Source of the DNA: Bifidobacterium breve | Lineage (GTDB): Bacteria > Actinomycetota > Acidimicrobiia > Acidimicrobiales > Ilumatobacteraceae | Direction: 5' to 3' | Length of the DNA: 15,474 nt | Assembly: GCA_945869715.1 (NCBI GenBank) | Contig: CAMBPP010000021.1 | Coordinates: 1 to 15,474 of the forward strand | Shown: piece after piece, positions 6,214-13,382 of the stretch | How positions within the stretch are numbered: the stretch's first letter is position 1 | Layout: every line of letters starts with the position of its first letter | Program-made: the position numbers and the translations under genes | The notes under the pieces: model-generated | Database searches by the model: none | What the model was told of the DNA's origin: nothing | The model's input: the letters and a program-made list of their open reading frames with translations, nothing else

Positions 6214-7819
6214 CCATATCGCGCGCTGATTTATAGTCGGCCTTGCCATTTGGGGCCCGAGGAATTTGAGTAACAAATATCACTCGCTTTGGTGCTTTAT
6301 AGCCTGCGAGCTGAGTTTTTACATCGGCAATGATGGTTGCTTCATCTACCTTGGCGCCGGGCGACAGTGAAGCAACGGCGGTGACGGCCTGACCAAATTT
6401 TTCGTCATCAACGCCAACAACAAGACAGTCGAGAACACCATCAACACGCTTGACTGCTTCTTCAACTTCCTCTGGAAATATTTTTTCACCAGCAGAGTTG
6501 ATGACTTGGCTTCCGCGACCAAGAAGTGTGAGGGAACCGTCGGCTTCTACTGTTGCCATGTCGCCAGGGAATGAATAGCGCACACCATTGATGGTGCGGA
6601 ATGTTTTGCTCGACTTCTCTGGGTCTTTGTAATAGCCAATAGGCACTGCGCCACCTGCTGCAACTTTGCCAATTTCACCAGAACCAGGTTGAACTTCGCG
6701 GTCATCTTCTGTGAAAACCTTTGTGGTGGGGGCAACAGCAAATTTCGCAGTTTTAGGAGGAAGCCCCTTCATGCTGATGGAGGTTCCCATAGAGCCTTCA
6801 CTTGAGCCCATGGCATCGAGAAGCACTACGTGTTCTATGCGCTCAAGTAATGCTTCTTTCACTTCTGAAGTCCACATGACACCTGATGATGCAATCATTT
6901 TTAAACTGCTGGCGTCGTAAGAGGTGCCTTTTGCGGTGGCTTCGTCAAGCGCCCGAATCATTGGTTTCACAAATGAGTCACCAACAACAACGGCAAGTGT
7001 TGCCTTTTTGTCTTGTATCACCTGAAACAATTCGTGCGCATCAAAACTGCGCTTTTGCAAAGTGATGACGTGTGCACCACCAGATTGCGGCATCATTGCG
7101 CCAATCCACATTCCGGTGCCGTGCATGAGGGGGCAACCAGGAATGGTGATGGGTCGAATACCATTTGCGTGTGCATCGCGAACAGTTGTGCTGAGTTGCG
7201 AAAACTCTGACGGTGGTGTCATGCCAATAAAAGCCAAGCCTCCATTCACAAAGCCTTCGGCCAACGAACCCATTTGGTACATGACGCCTTTTGGCATGCC
7301 TGTGGTTCCGCCGGTGTAGAGCATGTAAATGTCGTCTTCATCGCGCGTGATGCGCGGCATGGGCTCGTAGTCAGTGACGAGAGTGTTGTACGGAACCGCG
7401 GTGACAACATGGTGCTCGCCGTCGTCGCTCACCTCAACAAGCAATTTCAATTTGGGGAGTCGGTCAACAACGCGTGCAACACGATCTCCGAGTGATGAGT
7501 GAAAGAAGAGCGCTTCGGCATCGCTGTTGTCGAGGAGGTAGAGCAACTCTTCGTCGAGATAGCGATAGTTCACATTGACGGGCACACCACGAAATTTGAA
7601 CGTGGCAAATTGTGCCTCTAAGTACTCATTCGAGTTATAGAGGTAGAGACCCACTTTGCTTTGTGGCTGGAGGCCAGCATCAACAAGTGCACTTGCAATT
7701 CGTGAGGCGCGCTGGTCGTATTCGGTCCAGGTGCGTGTCACCGTTCCTTGGGTGACGGCAGGAGAGTCGCCAATGGAGTCGGCAATAGATTCCCAGATGG
7801 TTGCAAACTGTTTTTCCAT
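6194..7819 (-). CDS. Acyl-CoA synthetase (AMP-forming, FadD type)
   Basis: Activates a carboxylic acid to its CoA thioester through an acyl-adenylate. All core motifs of the ANL superfamily are present in 541 aa: the P-loop YTGGTTGMPKG (168-178), the A5 motif DAMGSSEGS (335-343), GDMATVEADGSLTLLGR (419-435) with the hinge after it, and the C-terminal PRAPNGKADY with catalytic Lys526. The GGTTG form of the P-loop is common in actinobacterial synthetases acting on steroid or other bulky acids, but the substrate cannot be read from the sequence. The start at 7819 has no Shine-Dalgarno sequence; a TAGATT -10 lies 6 nt upstream. yaaA ends 9 nt before the start on the same strand. Confidence 0.95.
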   Translation of the reverse strand: MEKQFATIWESIADSIGDSPAVTQGTVTRTWTEYDQRASRIASALVDAGLQPQSKVGLYLYNSNEYLEAQFATFKFRGVPVNVNYRYLDEELLYLLDNSDAEALFFHSSLGDRVARVVDRLPKLKLLVEVSDDGEHHVVTAVPYNTLVTDYEPMPRITRDEDDIYMLYTGGTTGMPKGVMYQMGSLAEGFVNGGLAFIGMTPPSEFSQLSTTVRDAHANGIRPITIPGCPLMHGTGMWIGAMMPQSGGAHVITLQKRSFDAHELFQVIQDKKATLAVVVGDSFVKPMIRALDEATAKGTSYDASSLKMIASSGVMWTSEVKEALLERIEHVVLLDAMGSSEGSMGTSISMKGLPPKTAKFAVAPTTKVFTEDDREVQPGSGEIGKVAAGGAVPIGYYKDPEKSSKTFRTINGVRYSFPGDMATVEADGSLTLLGRGSQVINSAGEKIFPEEVEEAVKRVDGVLDCLVVGVDDEKFGQAVTAVASLSPGAKVDEATIIADVKTQLAGYKAPKRVIFVTQIPRAPNGKADYKSARDMAIAGLA

Positions 7820-7825
7820 GAGAGG

Positions 7826-7831
7826 AATCTA
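7826..7831 (-). promoter_or_regulatory. Candidate -10 element of the acyl-CoA synthetase gene (leaderless start)
   Basis: On the minus strand TAGATT is followed by CCTCTC and then the ATG. The TAG is also the yaaA stop codon. The pyrimidine-rich spacer excludes a Shine-Dalgarno sequence. The -35 at the 17-nt position is poor (TTAAGG, 7854-7849). Confidence 0.35.
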
Positions 7832-8578
7832 GTTGACTTTTGTCACAACCTTAAATTGCTGATGGGAAAAACTCGCAATGCGGTCAAGAATATTTTCGAC
7901 ACTTCGCAGGCTTTTTGGTGCGGCGAATAAATGGCGCACAAGGAGCCCTTTGGCGGCTTTTGCATCGTGTCCGCCAGCTTTCCCGTTCGATTTTATAACA
8001 AGGTCAACCGAAATATAGCCCTGTAACTGCGCCTGGTTGGGAAGGAATATTCCGCGATGGTCTTGCGGCAATACATCGACGACAATGTGGCCTTCACACA
8101 AGTTATTGATTGCCGTTGTGACGGGCTCTCGCCACAGCTTCGACAGCGTTTGCACAGGAGCATTTCCGACAGCAAGCCGGGCGCCCATTTTTAATTTGTA
8201 GGCGGGGGTGGGGTCGGTGCCCAGCACCGCACCAAGCAGACCGCTCACTACGACAATGTGGTCACTGGCAAAGGTCCGCTGAGCTGTTGTGAGAGTAGGT
8301 AGATCGAGATGTCCCCACACCACCCCGGTGTAGCGCTCGCAAGCAACAAGAGTGGGCGAGCCGGCAAGAGACGAGTTTGCCGCTTGGGCGCGTTCAAGGT
8401 GTTTGCCCGATACGCCGAGGAGTGCCGCTGAGCCACCGTCATGCGCCACGAGTAGTTCTGTAATTGCCCGACGAGAGGACCCCAGTGTTTTGCCGAATAC
8501 CCCTTGAGAGGGAGCCCATTTCGTTTTCGGTAGACCGCCTTGGGCTTTGCCTTCTGATGGGGGAAGAAGTACAAACAT
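7829..8578 (-). CDS. yaaA: Peroxide stress protein YaaA (UPF0246/DUF328)
   Basis: In E. coli YaaA lowers intracellular unincorporated iron during hydrogen peroxide stress and binds DNA; the biochemical activity in actinobacteria is not settled. The 249-residue product has the family's opening LLPPSEGK, then SGKHLERA, RYTGVVWGHLDL, VVSGLLGAVLGTDPTPAYKLKMG and, near the C-terminus, the basic FLPNQ...KAAKGLLVRHLF segment. The start at 8578 puts LLPPSEGK at residues 4-11, as in other members. An ATG at 8596 would add MPEKKN and cannot be excluded; a TTG at 8623 is less likely. It is divergent from the ferredoxin-P450 genes and lies directly upstream of the acyl-CoA synthetase, with which it may share a transcript. 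Confidence 0.9.
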   Translation of the reverse strand: MFVLLPPSEGKAQGGLPKTKWAPSQGVFGKTLGSSRRAITELLVAHDGGSAALLGVSGKHLERAQAANSSLAGSPTLVACERYTGVVWGHLDLPTLTTAQRTFASDHIVVVSGLLGAVLGTDPTPAYKLKMGARLAVGNAPVQTLSKLWREPVTTAINNLCEGHIVVDVLPQDHRGIFLPNQAQLQGYISVDLVIKSNGKAGGHDAKAAKGLLVRHLFAAPKSLRSVENILDRIASFSHQQFKVVTKVN

Positions 8579-8633
8579 GTTTTTCTTTTCAGGCATACAA
8601 CTTTTTGCTCTCGTTTTTGACAAGGAATGTAAC

Positions 8634-8666
8634 TTACCTACCGAAGGGTAATAAGGTGTTTAGGTA
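8634..8666. repeat. Cluster of short inverted repeats between yaaA and the ferredoxin gene, possible operator
   Basis: The 109-bp divergent intergenic region holds TTACC (8634-8638) matched by GGTAA (8647-8651), and TACCTA (8635-8640) matched by TAGGTA (8661-8666). The arms are short and overlap. The site is well placed for a regulator of the P450 genes, yaaA, or both, but no regulator gene is in the window. Confidence 0.25.
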
Positions 8667-8687
8667 TCTAGGGGTCGGGGACATTTT

Positions 8688-8882
8688 ATGAAAGTACAGG
8701 TAGATCAATCGAAGTGCCAAGGGCACAACCGATGCTATGCCATTGCCCCCGAACTTTTTGATGTCGATGACATGGGCAACGCTTTTGCAATTGGAGATGG
8801 GGTCGTTGAGCCGCACCTTGCAGAAAAAGCACGCCTGGCCGTTGCTAACTGTCCCGAGTACGCCATCAGCATTGTTGAATAG
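8688..8882 (+). CDS. [3Fe-4S]-type ferredoxin, likely redox partner of the P450
   Basis: Small acidic electron carrier of 64 aa. Only three cysteines are present: Cys10 and Cys16 in CQGHNRC and Cys55 in NCPEYAI. The position that holds the fourth ligand in [4Fe-4S] ferredoxins is His13. This CxxHxxC...CP pattern is the one seen in mycobacterial and streptomycete ferredoxins that sit next to P450 genes and carry a [3Fe-4S] cluster. GGGGA, 6 nt before the ATG, can act as Shine-Dalgarno. The P450 gene begins 14 nt downstream, so the two are very likely cotranscribed. The ferredoxin reductase is not in the window. Confidence 0.93.
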   Translation: MKVQVDQSKCQGHNRCYAIAPELFDVDDMGNAFAIGDGVVEPHLAEKARLAVANCPEYAISIVE

Positions 8883-8896
8883 CAAAGAAAGTTTTT

Positions 8897-10138
8897 ATGA
8901 CAACACTTGACGAAAAATCGATTTACGGCCCAGTCACCAGTTGGAAAACTGACTTCGACCACGCCGACCCGTCGTATAACGAAAATGCGCACGAAATTTG
9001 GAGCGAATTACGCGGCACATGCCCTGTCGCCCACACCGAGCGTTATGGAGGCACGTGGCTGCCAGTCACACACGACCTTGTGCATGAAATTGCCTACGAC
9101 ACTGAACACTTTTCGAGTCGAGGTGTAGTGGTTGCAACGGTCAAGCCAAGCGACCTTCCCGACGCCATTCCTGCACCCATTGGTGGCGCACCCCCCATTA
9201 CGTCAGACCCACCATTTCATCAAGATGCGCGCCGTATTTTGTTGCCAGCTTTTTCTCCAAAAACCATCGATCTGTGGGAACCAGAAATTCGCTTATTGTG
9301 TCGCGAACTCATTGCCGACATGAAAGCAGCCGATGTGGTTGATGCTGCTACGCAATTTGCACAGCACATTCCGGTCAACGTCATCGCTCGCATGTTGGGC
9401 TTCCCGCCAGAAGATGGTGCAGTATTCCGTGGTTTCGTGCACGATGTTTTGGAGGCCATCAACTTGGAGCCTGGGAAACGCGCTGAAGCTTTCATGGCGC
9501 TCGATTCATACATTGCAAAGCAAGTGCAAGATCACATCGACAACCCACGTGATGACCTCACGAACTTTTTGTTGAATGCAAAAATTTACGATCAACCACT
9601 CAGCCTCCAACACGTTGGTGGCAGCATCATTTTGCTACTCATTGCTGGCATCGATACAACGTGGAGCGCAATTGGCTCAAGCCTGTGGCACTTAGCAACA
9701 AACCCTGTCGACCGTCGTCGCTTGGTCGACAACCCTGCTCTCATGCCAACAGCGATTGAAGAGTTTCTTCGTGCATATGCACCAGTCACCATGGCGCGTG
9801 TTGTAAAAGATGACTACAACTTTCACGGAAACGAAATGAAGCAAAACGACTGGGTACTTTTGCCGTTCCCTGCAGCAAACCGTGATCCGGAAGAATTTGA
9901 GAATGCCGACCAGGTACTCATTGACCGCGAAGTGAATCGCCATGCTGCATTTGGGCTCGGTATTCACCGTTGTTTGGGCTCTAACTTGGCACGACTCGAA
10001 CTGCGCGTTGCAGTTGAAGAGTTCCTTGCGGCCTTCCCCGATTTCGAACTTGCGCCCGATGAAGTAGTGAAATGGAGCGTTGGTCAAATTCGCGGCCCAC
10101 GTGAATTGCCAGTTCGCATTAACGCCCGTACCCTCTAG
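8897..10138 (+). CDS. Cytochrome P450 monooxygenase
   Basis: Soluble bacterial class I P450 of 413 aa, with no membrane anchor. The I-helix oxygen-binding motif is AGIDTTWS (250-257), the K-helix ExxR is Glu289-Arg292, and the heme loop is FGLGIHRCLG (352-361) with proximal ligand Cys359. The SDPPFHQDARRIL segment (103-115) is the usual C-helix region. It receives electrons from the ferredoxin encoded immediately upstream. The CYP family and substrate cannot be fixed from sequence alone. A nearby acyl-CoA synthetase makes a fatty, isoprenoid or steroid acid plausible. Its last codons overlap a strong promoter candidate for pcrA, and its TAG is 2 nt from the pcrA GTG. Confidence 0.96.
   Translation: MTTLDEKSIYGPVTSWKTDFDHADPSYNENAHEIWSELRGTCPVAHTERYGGTWLPVTHDLVHEIAYDTEHFSSRGVVVATVKPSDLPDAIPAPIGGAPPITSDPPFHQDARRILLPAFSPKTIDLWEPEIRLLCRELIADMKAADVVDAATQFAQHIPVNVIARMLGFPPEDGAVFRGFVHDVLEAINLEPGKRAEAFMALDSYIAKQVQDHIDNPRDDLTNFLLNAKIYDQPLSLQHVGGSIILLLIAGIDTTWSAIGSSLWHLATNPVDRRRLVDNPALMPTAIEEFLRAYAPVTMARVVKDDYNFHGNEMKQNDWVLLPFPAANRDPEEFENADQVLIDREVNRHAAFGLGIHRCLGSNLARLELRVAVEEFLAAFPDFELAPDEVVKWSVGQIRGPRELPVRINARTL
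10106..10134 (+). promoter_or_regulatory. Candidate promoter of pcrA inside the P450 gene
   Basis: TTGCCA (10106-10111), a 17-nt spacer and TACCCT (10129-10134, TANNNT) are followed by 6 nt and then the GTG at 10141. The predicted transcript would begin at the start codon. The -35 matches TTGACA at five of six bases. Confidence 0.5.
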
Positions 10139-10140
10139 GA

Positions 10141-12369
10141 GTGCTCGACCTCGGTTCTCTCAACCCCGATCAATACGATGCGGTGGTGCACCGAGGTGGG
10201 CCCCTCTTGGTGGTTGCTGGGGCTGGTTCGGGTAAAACACGAGTATTAACACAGCGCATTGCATGGCTCATTGAGGGTGGTGTTCACCCCATGCGCGTTC
10301 TTGCTATTACCTTCACCAACAAAGCTGCCGGTGAGATGCGCGACCGCGTGGAAGCGTTGGTTGGTCCAGTTGCACGCCAAATGTGGGTATCGACGTTTCA
10401 CGCAGCATGTGTGCGCATTCTTCGGGCCCATGCCGATCTCTTAGGGTTTCCTAAAACGTTTTCTATTTACGACCAGTCAGATGCTCAGCGTCTCGTCAGT
10501 TATGTCATTCGCGATCTTGGGCTCGATGTGAAGCGATTTCCAGCACGCGGTGTTCAGGCACGCATTAGTTTGTGGAAAAACGAATTGCTCACACCAGGTA
10601 GAGCGAAAGATCGCTTCACCGGAATGCTCGAGTCGAAGCACGCCGACGTTTACATTGAGTATCAGTTGCGTTTAGAGCGCGCCGGGGCAATGGACTTCGA
10701 CGATTTGCTCATGCATACGGTGCAACTGTTCAAGCAGCATCCCGATGTGCTGGGTATGTACCAAGAGCGATTTGAACACATTTTGATCGACGAATACCAA
10801 GACACCAACATTTCCCAAAATGAAATTGTTCTTATGCTTGGTGCAAAGCATCATAACGTTTGCGTTGTGGGTGACACCGACCAATCGGTTTATCGTTTCC
10901 GAGGTGCAGATTTTCGCAATATCATGCAGTTTGAGGAAGCATTTCCTGATGTCACCACTGTGGTGTTGGCACAGAACTACCGCAGTACACAAAATATTTT
11001 AAATGCAGCCAATGCGGTTATTGCCAACAATATTGAGCGGAAACCAAAGAACTTGTGGAGTGACTCCGGAGCAGGTGACCCCATCGTGCGTTATTACGCC
11101 GATGATGAGCACGACGAAGCACGCTGGATTGCGCAACAAATTCATGAGGCACACGAAACCGATGCGCGCCAATGGGGCGAAATGGCCATTTTCTATCGTG
11201 CGAATGCGCAAAGTCGTATTCTTGAAGAGTCGCTCATGCGTTTTGGTGTTCCCTACAAAATTATTGGAGGAACTCGTTTCTACGAGCGTCGTGAAGTGAA
11301 AGATGCTCTTGCATATTTGCGCGCTGCTATTAATGAGGCCGATGAAGTCAATGTGAAACGTGTTCTCAATGTTCCTAAGCGTGGCATTGGCGACACCAGC
11401 GTCGACAAACTCGATACATATGCCCGCAATCACGGCCAAGGGTTTTCTTTTGCACTTCATCATGCGGCTGCGGCTTCGGTCGGAGGAGCAGCGTTAAAAG
11501 GTGTTACCGCATTTCTGGCATCGCTCGATGAAGCCGGCAACCATCAAAGCGAAGGCCCTGCTGAAGTACTGCGGTTAGTTCTCAAAAGCTCGGGTTACAT
11601 GACAGAGCTAGAAAACGAAGACACAGTGGAGTCCGCAGGTCGATTAGAGAACCTTGCTGAGCTCATTGGCTTTGCAGAAGAGTTCGATTCCGTAGACGAT
11701 TTTCTTGAACAAGTTGCACTGGTTGCCGATACCGACCAAATAGATGGCGACAACCGCGTCATGCTTATGACCCTGCATGCTGCAAAAGGCTTGGAATTTC
11801 CCGTTGTATATCTTGCAGGATTCGAAGAAGGTGTGTTCCCGCATAGCCGAAGCCTCGCAGAGCCTGAAGAGATGGAAGAAGAGCGACGCCTTGCATATGT
11901 AGGCATTACGCGTGCTCGTGAACTGCTCAATGTTTCACATGCATGGAGCCGTAGTTTGTATGGCAATACTCAATACAACCCACCATCACGCTTCTTAGAA
12001 GAAATTCCTCATGAGCTTTTCCGCATTGAAGGCAATGCGAATGCGCAAAGTTTTTCCGGCGGAACTTCTTCATTTGGTGCAGGCGGTTCAAGCCGTCGTG
12101 ATCGCACCTATGGCAATTCATTTTCAGACGAACATACGAATCGCGTTGTTGATGCGGCCATTGCTGCAGGTCGCACCGCTGCACCAGTAGTCAATGCCAA
12201 TGTTTTGTCCGATATCAAGGTGGGTGAAGATGTTATGCATCCAACATTTGGTGAAGGCGTCGTCATCGACATTAAGGGCGCCGGCGAAAAAGCAGAAGTA
12301 ACTATTCGCTTTCGCGACAAAGGTACGAAAATACTGGCTCTCGCCTGGGCGCCGTTGAAAAGACTCTAA
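10141..12369 (+). CDS. pcrA: ATP-dependent 3'-5' DNA helicase PcrA/UvrD1
   Basis: Superfamily 1A helicase for nucleotide excision repair and for clearing replication and transcription conflicts. In 742 aa it has the Q motif LNPDQ (7-11), Walker A AGAGSGKT (26-33), Ia TFTNKAAGEM, motif II IDEYQDTN (216-223), motif III GDTDQSVYRFRGA (244-256), motif IV NYRST, motif V LHAAKGLEFPVVYL (about 544-557) and motif VI RRLAYVGITRARELL (about 582). A C-terminal Tudor-like domain (about 694-742, HPTFGEGVV...) is the part that binds RNA polymerase in PcrA. The GTG at 10141 is the only possible start: a frame stop lies at 10120-10122 and later starts would remove the Q motif. AGGAG abuts the GTG with no spacer, too close for Shine-Dalgarno use. 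Confidence 0.97.
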   Translation: MLDLGSLNPDQYDAVVHRGGPLLVVAGAGSGKTRVLTQRIAWLIEGGVHPMRVLAITFTNKAAGEMRDRVEALVGPVARQMWVSTFHAACVRILRAHADLLGFPKTFSIYDQSDAQRLVSYVIRDLGLDVKRFPARGVQARISLWKNELLTPGRAKDRFTGMLESKHADVYIEYQLRLERAGAMDFDDLLMHTVQLFKQHPDVLGMYQERFEHILIDEYQDTNISQNEIVLMLGAKHHNVCVVGDTDQSVYRFRGADFRNIMQFEEAFPDVTTVVLAQNYRSTQNILNAANAVIANNIERKPKNLWSDSGAGDPIVRYYADDEHDEARWIAQQIHEAHETDARQWGEMAIFYRANAQSRILEESLMRFGVPYKIIGGTRFYERREVKDALAYLRAAINEADEVNVKRVLNVPKRGIGDTSVDKLDTYARNHGQGFSFALHHAAAASVGGAALKGVTAFLASLDEAGNHQSEGPAEVLRLVLKSSGYMTELENEDTVESAGRLENLAELIGFAEEFDSVDDFLEQVALVADTDQIDGDNRVMLMTLHAAKGLEFPVVYLAGFEEGVFPHSRSLAEPEEMEEERRLAYVGITRARELLNVSHAWSRSLYGNTQYNPPSRFLEEIPHELFRIEGNANAQSFSGGTSSFGAGGSSRRDRTYGNSFSDEHTNRVVDAAIAAGRTAAPVVNANVLSDIKVGEDVMHPTFGEGVVIDIKGAGEKAEVTIRFRDKGTKILALAWAPLKRL

Positions 12370-12387
12370 GTTTTGAGCCGGAGTAGT

Positions 12388-12400
12388 GTCTTGCCAAGAC
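12388..12400. repeat. 13-bp palindrome over the flavodoxin -35 element
   Basis: GTCTTG and CAAGAC flank a single C, forming a perfect 6-bp inverted repeat that contains the TTGCCA -35 hexamer. It could be an operator. No T-run follows, so it is not a terminator for pcrA. Confidence 0.35.
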
Positions 12401-12418
12401 GAGTGCCAGAAGTAGAGT
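12391..12418 (+). promoter_or_regulatory. Candidate promoter of the flavodoxin-like gene
   Basis: TTGCCA (12391-12396), a 16-nt spacer and TAGAGT (12413-12418) end 6 nt before the ATG at 12425. The GAAGG next to the ATG leaves only one base of spacing, so a leaderless start is more likely than Shine-Dalgarno use. Confidence 0.45.
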
Positions 12419-12424
12419 GAAGGT

Positions 12425-12853
12425 ATGAAGGCAGCACTACTTGTAGAGAGTTTGACAGGAAATACATGGAAGGCCGCTGAAATGATTGGTGCAAATTTGC
12501 AACAATCAGGCTGGAGCATCACGGGGTTGTCAGCAGTTCGTAAACCAGATCATGGCTCTATTCAAAGTGCTGACATTGTGTTAGTAGGAACTTGGGTGCA
12601 TGGCCTTTTTGTTGTTGGGCAAGCACCATGGGGTGCAGGTGCACTGGCAAAACTTCCTGCAATGCGCGATAAAAAAGTTGCTGCGTTTTGCACCTTTGCA
12701 TTGAACCCAGCAAAAACCCTCGACACCATGACTCGTATTTTGGAATCACGTGGGGCAGAAGTGGTGGGTGGCCTTGCGCTTCACCGTGGCAAGTTGGGCG
12801 AGCACACAGAAATTTTTGCCGACCGTTTAGTGTCGGTACTTGCTACTTCGTAG
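12425..12853 (+). CDS. Small flavodoxin-like protein
   Basis: Predicted FMN-binding protein of 142 aa with the flavodoxin fold. The phosphate-binding loop is ESLTGNTWKAAEMIG (8-22), with the usual T-G-N-T. ADIVLVGTWVHGLF (49-62) matches the second FMN loop region, with Trp57 near the ring. KKVAAFCTFAL gives the next strand. It is close to the shortest flavodoxins and lacks an obvious partner domain. It may be an electron carrier or a WrpB/FldA-like protein; an actual role cannot be given. Its last 11 bp overlap the 3' end of the convergent membrane protein gene. The TTGCCA/TAGAGT promoter suggests it is transcribed independently of pcrA. Confidence 0.82.
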   Translation: MKAALLVESLTGNTWKAAEMIGANLQQSGWSITGLSAVRKPDHGSIQSADIVLVGTWVHGLFVVGQAPWGAGALAKLPAMRDKKVAAFCTFALNPAKTLDTMTRILESRGAEVVGGLALHRGKLGEHTEIFADRLVSVLATS

Positions 12854-13331
12854 CGCGCAAGTCGATATATAAAGTAGTGCGGTTCTCTACAAGAGGCCGA
12901 ACATCTGGTGGCGTTGCCAAATCACTGAGTTGCAAACTGCGTCCCGAACAATCGGTGAAAGTGCGCGTCTCTTTTACTTGCGTGGCAAGACAGGTCTCAT
13001 CGCGATCTGCTGGGTAGGCGTAGAAGACCCGCCAACCCTTAGCAGGGTCGGTACCTTGGTGATCGAGAACAATACTGCGCTTGCCATCGGGGTCACGTAG
13101 GTCGGGGTAGAGAACGGGGCCAGACTCTGTGACAGTTTTCGCAACTTGAGTGACTGAGCCCACGCGAAAGGTTTGAGCGCCGAGGTTGGTGATGCTCTCG
13201 GGGTTGCGGGAAATCAGGGAAGCTGCGCCCCATAAGGCCAAAAAGAGCAGTGCAAAAAAGACAATTCCTGCCCCAACGGGGCCAAAAGCTCTTGCGAGGG
13301 GAGACTTGAGTCGAGAAGATGCCACCCCCAC
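12843..13331 (-). CDS. Single-pass membrane protein with exported domain, possibly Rieske-derived
   Basis: About 162 aa from a GTG at 13331; a GTG at 13325 is equally possible and the longer open frame to 13541 would run antisense through the mutase gene. A basic N-terminus (SSRLKSPLARAFG) is followed by one membrane helix, about residues 18-40 (GAGIVFFALLFLALWGAASL), so the remaining ~120 residues should be outside. The exported part has ESGPVLYPDL, GTDPAKGW, a cysteine pair (DETC and FTDCSG) and an ending NRTTLYIDLR. Their order recalls the cluster-binding half of Rieske domains, but no Cys-x-His motifs exist, so it would not bind an Fe-S cluster. The family link is an inference by eye; an unknown function is the safe call. 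Confidence 0.72.
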   Translation of the reverse strand: MGVASSRLKSPLARAFGPVGAGIVFFALLFLALWGAASLISRNPESITNLGAQTFRVGSVTQVAKTVTESGPVLYPDLRDPDGKRSIVLDHQGTDPAKGWRVFYAYPADRDETCLATQVKETRTFTDCSGRSLQLSDLATPPDVRPLVENRTTLYIDLRATK

Positions 13332-13382
13332 AGTGTGGCGGGTTAGAAGGAAGATGCCACAACAGCGTAGGGTTTCTTTCTT

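Noticed and set aside
8617..8622. Perfect TTGACA as -35 of the ferredoxin gene
   Set aside because: No TANNNT hexamer lies 16-18 nt downstream; at 16 nt there is only TACCGA. I did not call a promoter.
8579..8623. TTG start at 8623 for yaaA, adding 15 residues
   Set aside because: Family members begin within a few residues of LLPPSEGK. The TTG has no ribosome site and lies only 2 nt after a possible -10 (TACATT, 8631-8626).
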